Positions 17,197 to 23,155 of a stretch of DNA of 60,780 bases are shown here, one piece after another. The DNA comes from a virus: positions 1-60,780 of the IMG/VR virus record IMGVR_UViG_3300033273_000409; one strand, written 5' to 3'. A program made the translations under genes and the position numbers. Each line of letters opens with the position of its first letter. Position 1 is the first letter of the stretch. Under the pieces are notes generated by a model. That model was not told the DNA's origin, did not search any database, and saw only the letters and a program-made list of their open reading frames with translations.

Positions 17197-17200
17197 TGAA

Positions 17201-17243
17201 GTGTCACAGGGGTCTTGACAGACCCCTTTTTTTGTGCCATAAT
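17201..17243 (+). promoter_or_regulatory. Combined hairpin-promoter cassette 3
   Basis: GTGTCACA (17201-17208), consensus TTGACA (17215-17220), 17 bases, CATAAT (17238-17243). The TTGACA is exactly the six-base loop of the terminator hairpin. Transcription would start at about 17250, where the ATG lies, so the ligase-like mRNA may be leaderless. Confidence 0.75.
17208..17233 (+). terminator. Terminator hairpin whose loop is a -35 box
   Basis: AGGGGTC (17208-17214) pairs perfectly with GACCCCT (17221-17227), followed by seven Ts in all. Confidence 0.85.
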
Positions 17244-17249
17244 AACAGT

Positions 17250-18134
17250 ATGAAAAACACCCACCTGCAACACCCCGAAGATACCATCCTCACGGGTGAT
17301 CTTTCGGTCATCAATCTTTTCTACAACTTCAACACTGCCAGCGTCAAGATTGACGGTGCTCCTGCTATTGTGTGGGGCACAGATCCTGCCACTGGTACTA
17401 AGTTTGTTGGCACTAAGTCTGTCTTCAATAAGAAGAAGATCAAGATTAATCACTCCCATGATGAGATTGACATCAATCATGATGGTAAGGTAGCAGATAT
17501 ACTCCACGCCTGTTTTGACCTCCTTCCTGAGCATCCTGGCATCATTCAGGGTGACTTTATTGGTTTCGGTGGTACTGATACTTTCCGTCCCAATACTATT
17601 ACATACAAGTTCAATCGTATGATCAATCACCTCAAGATTGTGATTGCACCTCATACGATGTATGCAACTGATGATGAGATGAAGGATGCCTATGTAATTC
17701 AAGAGGCAGACATGGAGATCTTTGAAGATACCGAAGACGTTGTATTTGTGCAACCAACTGTTGACTGGATCTCTGCTAATGTTGATGCTCCTATCATCAA
17801 CACTGACAATGTTCAGTTCATGACTGATGCTGAAGCAGCAGATGCTATCAAGAAGATCAATGCATGTATTCGTGACGGTCTTGATCTTACTGATGACCTG
17901 CTGTTTGACATCTTTGGTTGCATCTATCTGACCAATCTGTATCAAATGGTGATTGAGATGAAAGAGGACATTATGGACAATTTCATTCTCTACAACTGCC
18001 CCAAAGCATACATCGGTGAGAAACAAATCAATCAAGAAGGATTTGTCATCTCTGGTGATTGTGGTATGATGGTCAAGTTGGTTGATCGTCCTACCTTCGC
18101 ACATGCAAACTTTACTCTTCCTAAGACATGGTAA
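17250..18134 (+). CDS. Ligase-like nucleotidyltransferase
   Basis: 294 residues. Motif I is S-V-K33-I-D-G-A-P-A, with Lys33 as the expected AMP-accepting residue. G-D-F-I-G-F-G may be motif III, E263-G-F-V fits motif IV and M-V-K276-L-V fits motif V of the DNA/RNA ligase and capping superfamily. The central part is helical and unlike known ligases. It probably forms an enzyme-AMP intermediate and seals or modifies nucleic acid, but DNA versus RNA cannot be told. Start ATG 17250 is preferred over upstream Met codons, which lie in or before the terminator-promoter. Codons are C-rich like those of the helicase. Confidence 0.7.
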   Translation: MKNTHLQHPEDTILTGDLSVINLFYNFNTASVKIDGAPAIVWGTDPATGTKFVGTKSVFNKKKIKINHSHDEIDINHDGKVADILHACFDLLPEHPGIIQGDFIGFGGTDTFRPNTITYKFNRMINHLKIVIAPHTMYATDDEMKDAYVIQEADMEIFEDTEDVVFVQPTVDWISANVDAPIINTDNVQFMTDAEAADAIKKINACIRDGLDLTDDLLFDIFGCIYLTNLYQMVIEMKEDIMDNFILYNCPKAYIGEKQINQEGFVISGDCGMMVKLVDRPTFAHANFTLPKTW

Positions 18135-18316
18135 GCAAATCTGAGTTGATTCATTACAAGATTCAGGCAGCATTGCGTGAGCATAATATACCTGAAACAG
18201 AAATAAAGTATATGGGAGAAGTAGTTGCAACTGGGCAGCATATGTACCTGATTGCAAATCAACATCTGGTAGAAGCATCAAATATAATGGAGTTTGAGCG
18301 GGTCGATGAAGATTGA
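18128..18316 (+). CDS. Small hypothetical protein, 62 aa
   Basis: Overlaps the ligase-like gene by seven bases. Helix-strand pattern (Y-K-I-Q-A-A-L-R-E-H-N-I, then M-Y-L-I-A-N-Q-H-L). Unrecognised. It overlaps the next gene, so coupled translation is likely. Confidence 0.6.
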   Translation: MVSKSELIHYKIQAALREHNIPETEIKYMGEVVATGQHMYLIANQHLVEASNIMEFERVDED

Positions 18317-18557
18317 ACTATCAACGAGTGAGGTACAATTTATCATGGATTTAATGATGGGTTGTCCACTTGGATTTACTAAAGATCATGCTATTCAAAA
18401 TAACATAGATGATTCTGCCCTGTTCAACCGTCTTGGTGTGGCACTTGAAAAGGTGGCACACCTGCCTGCTCAGCAGGGGGAGGGTGCTGCTATGATTGTT
18501 GTATCAACAAAGGAGACCGATGGATTCGAAACTCAAGCATCACCTCTCAATCCCTGA
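18306..18557 (+). CDS. Hypothetical protein, 83 aa
   Basis: Start ATG 18306 (M-K-I-E-L-S-T-S-E-V-Q-F) is preferred over 18294. Helical first half; the last 30 residues lie over a GTGGCACA box and a CCTGC/GCAGG dyad (about 18455-18475), a partial likeness to the promoter cassettes. Function unknown. Confidence 0.55.
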   Translation: MKIELSTSEVQFIMDLMMGCPLGFTKDHAIQNNIDDSALFNRLGVALEKVAHLPAQQGEGAAMIVVSTKETDGFETQASPLNP

Positions 18558-18684
18558 GAACCGTCTGAGGTATGCCTTTGACTTCCTGCTCAACCATGGT
18601 CCTGACTTCGTAGACTATCGCAAGTGCTATAATGCTATTGCTGAATGGTCTGACAAACTTGACACTTCTGAGGCACACTACTGA
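18520..18684 (+). CDS. Small helical protein, 54 aa
   Basis: AGGAGA (18511-18516) fixes ATG 18520. M-D-S-K-L-K-H-H-L-S-I-P-E-N-R-L-R-Y-A-F-D-F opening. The reading frame of the preceding gene runs over its first 38 bases. Unrecognised. Its stop overlaps the next ATG by one base. Confidence 0.6.
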   Translation: MDSKLKHHLSIPENRLRYAFDFLLNHGPDFVDYRKCYNAIAEWSDKLDTSEAHY

Positions 18685-18887
18685 TGCAATTCCAAGTTAC
18701 TGACATTCACTTCGATTTTGGTGATAGTTTTGAACCAATTATCACCAAAGAGGAAATGGATGAGATTGTAGATGAAACCATTGGTACATTCTGGGAGGCA
18801 GAGGATGGTGATGATTTGATTGAAGAGATTACTGCTGCCACAGGATTTTGCGTCAATTCTATTGATTATCGTCACATTCTCAAATGA
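18684..18887 (+). CDS. Conserved cyanophage small protein, copy 1
   Basis: 67 residues beginning M-Q-F-Q-V-T-D-I-H-F-D-F, with the core W-E-A-E-D-G-D-D-L-I-E-E-I-T and end S-I-D-Y-R-H-I-L-K. It is a clear paralogue of the protein at 23867: same length, near-identical C-terminal half. I associate the family with cyanophages but know no function. Acidic and probably a small alpha/beta fold. Confidence 0.75.
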   Translation: MQFQVTDIHFDFGDSFEPIITKEEMDEIVDETIGTFWEAEDGDDLIEEITAATGFCVNSIDYRHILK

Positions 18888-19063
18888 CAGCAACTTATCA
18901 GATCTCAGTAACACTTGACGAGGGCACATTGTCATTTTTGAAGACAATGCCCACACGCCCTAAGACACAAAAAGGTATCAAGACACGCAACACCAGACTG
19001 GAGAATTATGCTATGAATCGCTATCCTAATTGGAAAGAAATCGACATCAAACTGCTGCCATGA
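18884..19063 (+). CDS. Small basic protein, 59 aa
   Basis: Overlaps the previous stop (ATGA). A beta opening (A-T-Y-Q-I-S-V-T-L) precedes a basic middle (R-P-K-T-Q-K-G-I-K-T-R-N-T-R). A nucleic-acid-binding role is possible. Unrecognised. Confidence 0.55.
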   Translation: MTATYQISVTLDEGTLSFLKTMPTRPKTQKGIKTRNTRLENYAMNRYPNWKEIDIKLLP

Positions 19064-19191
19064 TTACTGAAGCAACACCACAAGATTGGGAAGACTTTTG
19101 GTATTCCCCAGAAAAGTTCGGGACGTGGTATCCTGAAGACTTCTACAATTCTGAATCTGAAGGACGCGAATTTAAGGACAATGAGCAATGA
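19060..19191 (+). CDS. Small acidic aromatic protein, 43 aa
   Basis: Overlaps the previous stop (ATGA). Rich in W, F, Y, D and E (W-E-D-F-W-Y-S-P-E-K-F-G-T-W-Y). Unrecognised, but tight coupling to both neighbours supports it as a gene. Confidence 0.5.
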   Translation: MITEATPQDWEDFWYSPEKFGTWYPEDFYNSESEGREFKDNEQ

Positions 19192-19468
19192 ATTACCAAC
19201 CTCCTTTCCTCACACGCCACCAAGCAATTACAGATATGAGCGTGTTCGCAAAACGTCTACTATTGATGCAATTTGGATTGTATCTAATCATCTTTTCCTT
19301 TACAGTGGGGCTAGTGCTCGTAGTATCTGGGGATTCTACAATCACAGAAAAGATCAATACTTCTCGCCCATCAATTCAAAGCGAGTCGGTGAAACGGTAG
19401 ACGTGAGCACCACCAGTCCCTGGACTGCTATGCCACTTCTCAAACTGGCACTGGACTCCACCGACTGA
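19181..19468 (+). CDS. Conserved-looking hypothetical protein, 95 aa
   Basis: Overlaps the previous gene by eleven bases. The core (A-I-W-I-V-S-N-H-L-F-L-Y-S-G, W-G-F-Y-N, Y-F-S-P-I-N-S, T-T-S-P-W-T-A-M-P) matches a pattern I associate with small cyanophage proteins of unknown role. A competing frame (19188-19400) with a hydrophobic stretch was judged less likely. Confidence 0.6.
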   Translation: MSNELPTSFPHTPPSNYRYERVRKTSTIDAIWIVSNHLFLYSGASARSIWGFYNHRKDQYFSPINSKRVGETVDVSTTSPWTAMPLLKLALDSTD

Positions 19469-19481
19469 CTCCATTTCACCC

Positions 19482-19506
19482 TATAATAACTTCAGTTCAA
19501 ACAAAG
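19482..19506 (+). promoter_or_regulatory. -10 box and repeated leader, copy A
   Basis: TATAAT (19482-19487) is followed by a leader, AACTTCAGTTCAAACAAAG, that recurs with one change after the -10 at 20421. No convincing -35, so an activator or non-host sigma is possible. Confidence 0.55.
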
Positions 19507-19513
19507 GCACTCC

Positions 19514-19942
19514 ATGGGCACTCGCTCCCTGATCGGCAAGCAACTCAACGATGGTAGCATCCTGGGCGTCTACTGCCACTATGATGGCTATCCTGAGTTC
19601 AATGGTCGCATCCTGCGTGACAACTTCGACACCGAAGATAAAGTTAACAAACTGATCGATGGTGGTGATATGTCCTGCACCTGGACTAATGCAGGTTGGA
19701 ATAATGAAACCCTGCCCGAAACTGGTCCTCTTTACTACACCATGCGTGGTGAATCTCTGGAGAACAATGCTCCTCAACTCTACAAAGATTTGAATGAGTT
19801 CCTCTGTGGTGCTGACGATTGTGGTGCAGAATATACCTATCACTTCGTTGATGGTGAGTGGACCTGCCACGATGTGCGTCCTAATCCTTACCTTCCTCAC
19901 AATGTGATGGAAGTGCCTATCCCTGCTGGTCCAGTTGCCTAA
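19514..19942 (+). CDS. MGTRSLIG-type conserved hypothetical protein
   Basis: 142 residues opening M-G-T-R-S-L-I-G and containing Y-C-H-Y-D-G-Y-P-E-F-N-G, a signature shared by a family spread through phages and bacteria. The conserved Y-C-H-x-D-G-Y segment could be functional. Strongly C-ending codons, with its own -10/leader upstream and cassette 4 downstream, mark it as a separately controlled and probably well-expressed gene. Biochemical role unknown to me. Confidence 0.7.
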   Translation: MGTRSLIGKQLNDGSILGVYCHYDGYPEFNGRILRDNFDTEDKVNKLIDGGDMSCTWTNAGWNNETLPETGPLYYTMRGESLENNAPQLYKDLNEFLCGADDCGAEYTYHFVDGEWTCHDVRPNPYLPHNVMEVPIPAGPVA

Positions 19943-19985
19943 GTGGCACAGGGGCGCTTGTAGCGCCCTCTCCATGCCCTATAAT
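19943..19985 (+). promoter_or_regulatory. Combined hairpin-promoter cassette 4
   Basis: GTGGCACA (19943-19950), hairpin GGGCGCT-TGT-AGCGCCC (19952-19968), -35 TTGTAG (19958-19963) inside it, 16 bases, TATAAT (19980-19985). It would serve ATG 20007. CCAGTTG just upstream is shared with the elements at 23614 and 24188. Confidence 0.7.
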
Positions 19986-20006
19986 TACTACATCAGCAAA
20001 CGACCC

Positions 20007-20246
20007 ATGCGACTCCACACCTCTGCCACACAGATCGACTTCTATCCCATTGGTACTGGCAAGCGTTTCGTCAAGCGTGTCATCTGGCATCCTGGTGATG
20101 AGCAGACTGAGATGACCTCATTCTCCACCCGTAGCAAGACCGACATGGTGTATGATGTGAACTGCTACCTTGCTAACGGTGCTACTATCAGTGACTTTAA
20201 CACTGAAGAATACACTGGCACTGATTACTCTCCCGTCTACTGCTGA
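20007..20246 (+). CDS. Hypothetical protein, 79 aa
   Basis: ATG 20007 lies 21 bases after the -10; the upstream extension of the frame covers the promoter. Beta-rich (Q-I-D-F-Y-P-I-G-T-G-K-R-F-V-K-R-V-I-W). Unrecognised. C-rich codons. Confidence 0.6.
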   Translation: MRLHTSATQIDFYPIGTGKRFVKRVIWHPGDEQTEMTSFSTRSKTDMVYDVNCYLANGATISDFNTEEYTGTDYSPVYC

Positions 20247-20248
20247 TC

Positions 20249-20413
20249 ATGGATTTTTCTCTGACTTTTGAACAACTCATCGAACAAATGTGTGAAGACC
20301 CTATGTTCATCAAACAATGCGAGGAGAACAATCGTATGTGGGATGAGGAGGCAGCAGCAGAGCTGGAGGTGACAGTCGATGAACTGCACCACATGCTCGG
20401 CATCGGTGCCTGA
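20249..20413 (+). CDS. Small acidic helical protein, 54 aa
   Basis: Starts two bases after the previous stop: M-D-F-S-L-T-F-E-Q-L-I-E-Q-M-C. It ends with a helix-turn-helix-like stretch (A-A-A-E-L-E-V-T-V-D-E-L-H-H-M-L-G-I), which could be a small DNA-binding motif. Function inferred only from pattern. Confidence 0.55.
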   Translation: MDFSLTFEQLIEQMCEDPMFIKQCEENNRMWDEEAAAELEVTVDELHHMLGIGA

Positions 20414-20420
20414 TCTACCC

Positions 20421-20445
20421 TATACTAACTTTAGTTCAAACAAAG
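20421..20445 (+). promoter_or_regulatory. -10 box and repeated leader, copy B
   Basis: TATACT (20421-20426) plus AACTTTAGTTCAAACAAAG, nearly identical to the leader at 19488. ACCC precedes the -10 in both copies; no clear -35. Confidence 0.55.
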
Positions 20446-20447
20446 AC

Positions 20448-20849
20448 ATGACCACCGCTTCCTTCGCTGACTTCTGTGCCACCGCTGACGCCCGCAACAC
20501 CATTGAGTTGAACATCCGCAAGTATTGCCTGATGCTGTGTGATGCTCTCGTGGACAACTTCAAGTCCCGTAACCATGGCAAGGTTGGTCGTTATGATGCC
20601 CCCGTCTACCAGTTCGTGATTGAGACTGGTCGCAAGTATCACAAGATCATCATGGTTATTCCCAACGATGGTCGCCCTGATTCTCGCTCTGTCCATGCAT
20701 TTGTGGACAAGAAGACTGGTGAAGTTTACAAACCTGCTTCTTTCAAAGCACCTGCTAAGGGTGTTCGTTACAATCTGCTGCTGATCAAAGATCGTGAATG
20801 GTTGTTAGAAAATGCTGATTGGGCTGGTGGTTATTTGTATGTCCGATGA
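20448..20849 (+). CDS. Conserved phage protein, 133 aa
   Basis: ATG 20448 directly follows the repeated leader. The second half (S-V-H-A-F-V-D-K-K-T-G-E-V-Y-K-P-A-S-F-K-A-P-A-K) matches a family of small phage proteins I recognise without a known function. The first half is helical. C-rich codons and a private promoter suggest strong early expression. It overlaps the next gene by eleven bases. Confidence 0.7.
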   Translation: MTTASFADFCATADARNTIELNIRKYCLMLCDALVDNFKSRNHGKVGRYDAPVYQFVIETGRKYHKIIMVIPNDGRPDSRSVHAFVDKKTGEVYKPASFKAPAKGVRYNLLLIKDREWLLENADWAGGYLYVR

Positions 20850-20979
20850 GTTGAAACCACCAGTTCCTAATTTGATCATGTTAGGTGTCCTGTTACTTTG
20901 TACCATTGGTATCATTGTTGCGGGATACTTTCATGGCAAAATGCATTTGCTCACCGTATTAAAGAACGCTGTTTCATGA
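20839..20979 (+). CDS. Small single-pass membrane protein, 46 aa
   Basis: M-S-D-E-L-K-P-P-V-P-N then a hydrophobic segment of about 20 residues (positions 11-30: L-I-M-L-G-V-L-L-L-C-T-I-G-I-I-V-A-G) and a short basic tail. Probably inserts in the host inner membrane. Overlaps both neighbours. A holin or superinfection-exclusion role is possible, but nothing specific supports it. Confidence 0.6.
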   Translation: MSDELKPPVPNLIMLGVLLLCTIGIIVAGYFHGKMHLLTVLKNAVS

Positions 20980-21134
20980 ATCTGAATTTGCAAGAAATCG
21001 ACCATTTGATCACTGCACTGCAACATATGTCATCACATGATGTTGCAAGAGCGAGAGAGATGATTACACCTGGTGTGACAAATCACAATGAGTTGATTCA
21101 AAAACTGAAAGACTATCGGATGAGATTGACATGA
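20976..21134 (+). CDS. Small helical protein, 52 aa
   Basis: ATGA overlap with the membrane protein. M-N-L-N-L-Q-E-I-D-H-L-I-T-A-L-Q-H-M opening, two helices. It resembles its neighbour at 21131 in the E-x-x-x-I-x-x-A-L start, hinting at a local family of similar small proteins. Confidence 0.6.
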   Translation: MNLNLQEIDHLITALQHMSSHDVARAREMITPGVTNHNELIQKLKDYRMRLT

Positions 21135-21313
21135 ACTTTGAACTTGACATGGAGGATTTCACGATTATTCTCAACGCGCTTCATTACTATAAGAAAGTAG
21201 AGAAGCGAGGAGAGTTTGAGAATTACACGGACGAGCGAATCAATGCAGTCCGTGATAAACTGGTAGAGCAAATGGCACCCACTCCAAAATATGACTTCAC
21301 GCGGAAAGTATAG
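21131..21313 (+). CDS. Small helical protein, 60 aa
   Basis: ATGA overlap with the previous gene. M-N-F-E-L-D-M-E-D-F-T-I-I-L-N-A-L-H-Y-Y, then charged helices. Its 3' end (F-T-R-K-V) comes from the first copy of a 16-base repeat described at 21295. Confidence 0.6.
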   Translation: MNFELDMEDFTIILNALHYYKKVEKRGEFENYTDERINAVRDKLVEQMAPTPKYDFTRKV

Positions 21314-21458
21314 TGTAAGAGGACCAGATTCACGCGGAAAGTATGCAATCATCTGGTTTCCTTCCAACTCATCCACACCAAGAGTTGTAGCAAAGTTCTC
21401 TGATGAATTTACTGCACATCGACATAAACGAGCCCTTGTCAAGTTCACCATCTCATAG
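21291..21458 (+). CDS. Small basic protein with repeated SRGKY, 55 aa
   Basis: Overlaps the previous gene by 23 bases in another frame. S-R-G-K-Y occurs at residues 3-7 and 14-18 from an exact 16-base direct repeat. The rest is beta then a basic helix (T-A-H-R-H-K-R-A-L-V-K). The -35 and spacer of the next promoter lie in its last 8 codons. Confidence 0.5.
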   Translation: MTSRGKYSVRGPDSRGKYAIIWFPSNSSTPRVVAKFSDEFTAHRHKRALVKFTIS

Positions 21459-21464
21459 TATAAT
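21436..21464 (+). promoter_or_regulatory. Sigma-70 promoter
   Basis: TTGTCA (21436-21441), 17 bases, TATAAT (21459-21464). It directly abuts an ATG at 21465, so the mRNA begins inside that frame. Confidence 0.7.
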
Positions 21465-21488
21465 ATGACCATCGATCATTCTTCTTTC

Positions 21489-21743
21489 ATGAACGTCTAC
21501 CCGCCCGACTTTTACGAACAAGTAGTACAAAGCATGCCGAAGATTGATCACAAAGTAGCAGAGTCTACCACAAAACAAACTCAAAGTGATGTGTTAGATC
21601 TGTCTCTACGACAGTTGGAATATCTTTCCATTCTGGTAAGGGGAAATGAATATGAACAGTATTTGATGAGTCATATTAATAGTGTAAAGGTCGAACTTCA
21701 GCGTCAGTACAATGTCATCAACAACATCAATGCTTATGTCTGA
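21489..21743 (+). CDS. Hypothetical protein, 84 aa
   Basis: The frame opens at ATG 21465, which touches the -10; the expected transcript start near 21471 makes the next Met at 21489 (M-N-V-Y-P-P-D-F-Y) the probable start. The C-terminal half is helical (L-R-Q-L-E-Y-L-S-I-L-V and Y-L-M-S-H-I-N-S-V-K-V-E-L-Q). Unrecognised. Confidence 0.6.
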   Translation: MNVYPPDFYEQVVQSMPKIDHKVAESTTKQTQSDVLDLSLRQLEYLSILVRGNEYEQYLMSHINSVKVELQRQYNVINNINAYV

Positions 21744-22080
21744 AGTTCCTCCTCTCAAAACATTAGTCCAATATAAAGAACATATTGGGCACATTGCATT
21801 TTATATGCCCCCCACTCATGATTCCCTAAATTATTATGAGGGGTGTATTACTATCGCAATTCCCCCATCTTACGTCCGTATTGTCGTCCCACCCTCTGAT
21901 TATTCTCTCATTCAACCTATAACTTTCATGGATAAGACCGTCTCCCTCACTCACGCTGAAATTGATATTCTCATTCAATGCATGTATCATATGAAGGATA
22001 CTCTCAAAGACATGACTGATATTGAAGATGACAAGAAAGACATACTCGCGTCGTGTTATCAAAAGTTAGTCAATGCATGA
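21736..22080 (+). CDS. Hypothetical protein, 114 aa
   Basis: Overlaps the previous gene by eight bases. Beta-rich N-terminal two thirds (I-G-H-I-A-F-Y-M-P-P, C-I-T-I-A-I-P-P-S-Y-V-R-I-V-V-P-P) and a C-terminal helix close to that of its upstream neighbour (H-A-E-I-D-I-L-I-Q-C-M-Y-H-M). Unrecognised. Confidence 0.6.
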   Translation: MSEVPPLKTLVQYKEHIGHIAFYMPPTHDSLNYYEGCITIAIPPSYVRIVVPPSDYSLIQPITFMDKTVSLTHAEIDILIQCMYHMKDTLKDMTDIEDDKKDILASCYQKLVNA

Positions 22081-22276
22081 AAAGTACGAAGAACTACTCA
22101 CACGGTATACAAGAGAAGGATTACCTGAACAAGATGAATTAGTTGAATTGTTTCAATACTTGTTAGACACTGATAAAATAAAAGAAATGTCTCCACGTAT
22201 GCAACAGTATGCTAATTACTTACTGATGGAAGGTTTCCTATACAACGTACACACAGGAGAGAATGAGGAGTCTTAG
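22073..22276 (+). CDS. Small helical protein, 67 aa
   Basis: Overlaps the previous gene by eight bases. M-H-E-K-Y-E-E-L-L-T-R-Y opening, all-helical pattern, acidic end. Last gene of the plus-strand run before the origin-like region; a terminator hairpin overlaps its final codons. Confidence 0.6.
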   Translation: MHEKYEELLTRYTREGLPEQDELVELFQYLLDTDKIKEMSPRMQQYANYLLMEGFLYNVHTGENEES

Positions 22277-22292
22277 TTACTCCTCTTTTTTT
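22265..22292 (+). terminator. Terminator between converging genes
   Basis: GAGGAGT-CTTAGTT-ACTCCTC followed by seven Ts. The stem starts inside the last codons of the plus-strand gene. The minus-strand gene ends at 22300, so the hairpin may serve both directions. Confidence 0.85.
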
Positions 22293-22299
22293 GTATTGA

Positions 22300-22542
22300 T
22301 TACTCCGTTTTTCTTGTACCCAACCCAGTCTCTCTTGCTTTATTCAATCTCCACCAATCTTCTGCTGTCTCATGTGATTCAAAGTATTTTACTTTTCCGT
22401 GCCAGAATAAAGTAAACTTATCAAGTAATGACTCATATGATATCATTGGAGCTTCCTCTGATTCATATACAATGTCATTCTCATAGCAATCATGGATGAA
22501 TTTTTCCATATCTGCCTTTTCTTCTTCAATCCATCTGTCCAT
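22300..22542 (-). CDS. Hypothetical protein, 80 aa, only minus-strand gene
   Basis: M-D-R-W-I-E-E-E-K-A-D-M-E-K-F-I-H-D-C-Y-E-N-D opening, then S-Y-E-S-L-L-D-K-F-T-L-F-W-H-G-K-V-K-Y-F and A-E-D-W-W-R-L-N-K-A-R. Composition is protein-like and there is no competing plus-strand frame. A longer start at 22608 would add a hydrophobic leader (I-H-I-L-L-Y-I-F-L-F) but reaches into the DnaA-box palindrome, so 22542 is preferred. Its promoter must lie in the origin-like region, which thus sits between divergent genes. Confidence 0.65.
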   Translation of the reverse strand: MDRWIEEEKADMEKFIHDCYENDIVYESEEAPMISYESLLDKFTLFWHGKVKYFESHETAEDWWRLNKARETGLGTRKTE

Positions 22543-22600
22543 AGTAGTAAGTGCGGAGAATAAAAAAATGTATAATAAAATATGTATGTGTTGTTTATAG

Positions 22601-22654
22601 TTTTCCACAAGGATGTGGAAAAAGTGTTATAAACTGGGGAAAACATGTGGAATA
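22601..22654. promoter_or_regulatory. Left DnaA-box cluster
   Basis: TTTTCCACA-AGGA-TGTGGAAAA is a perfect 9-bp palindrome (22601-22622), followed by TGTGGAATA (22646-22654). It overlaps the probable promoter region of the minus-strand gene. Confidence 0.65.
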
Positions 22655-22762
22655 TGATCTTTTGTAATCTTATGTCTTCTTATGTCTTCTTATGCCAAAT
22701 CTTATAGTCATCTTAGCGTGCATGTTAACACAAAACTCCGAAAATGTCAAGACCTCAAAAAT

Positions 22763-23059
22763 CTAGTCTAGGGGTTGACAAAAATCTCGACTAGGGTTAT
22801 AATAACTCTACTAGATTCAACTAGATTTCATATAATCTCGACTAGATCATATATCTCTACTAGATCTCTACTAGACCCTTCTAGAATCGTCTATAACACG
22901 TCTAGAACTAGATCTCTACTAGATCTACTAGATTCTTCGTAATTCATAACTAGATGCACTAGATCATGTACACATATACGTACTAGATCATAACTAGATC
23001 ATGCGTGTATATGTGTACTAGATGAGCGAGAATGCGTGTACTAGATGTACGTGTACTAG
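22763..23059. repeat. CTAG array: 20 copies, 13 within ACTAGAT
   Basis: CTAG starts at 22763, 22768, 22791, 22811, 22821, 22842, 22860, 22871, 22881, 22902, 22908, 22919, 22928, 22950, 22959, 22983, 22994, 23018, 23041 and 23056. Thirteen are in ACTAGAT, most often preceded by T or A, with longer versions TCTCTACTAGAT and TCTCGACTAG. Eleven of 19 spacings are within about 1.5 bp of one or two helical turns (9-11 or 20-22), so a bound protein would sit repeatedly on one face. No protein frame runs through it, and it is not a CRISPR: there are no constant spacers or long repeats. Confidence 0.85.
22775..22803 (+). promoter_or_regulatory. Perfect consensus promoter firing into the CTAG array
   Basis: TTGACA (22775-22780), exactly 17 bases, TATAAT (22798-22803). 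The transcript would start near 22810 and run through the array with no gene for over 500 bases. A CTAG lies in its spacer and two just before the -35, so array-binding protein could repress it. Confidence 0.8.
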
Positions 23060-23155
23060 ACGCACATACGCTCACCCCACTCACCCCTACCCACACCATT
23101 TGTGCGTGTTATGTGTTATAATGTGTGTGTATGTGTTAGGTATAGTGGGGGCACG

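Noticed and set aside
17121-18281. 386-residue minus-strand open frame
   Set aside because: It is antisense to the ligase-like gene, whose motifs and promoter are convincing; composition is rich in C, I, L and H as expected of a shadow.
19188-19400. 70-residue frame with a hydrophobic segment
   Set aside because: It overlaps the 19181-19468 gene in another frame; the latter has the more conserved-looking sequence and tighter coupling. A dual-coded membrane peptide cannot be fully excluded.
22543-22608. Longer start (22608) for the minus-strand gene
   Set aside because: It would code through the DnaA-box palindrome and add a hydrophobic leader; it is not impossible, but ATG 22542 is more economical.
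22763-23059. CRISPR array
   Set aside because: Repeat units are 4-12 bases with irregular spacing, unlike 25-40 base repeats with uniform unique spacers, and no cas genes are present.
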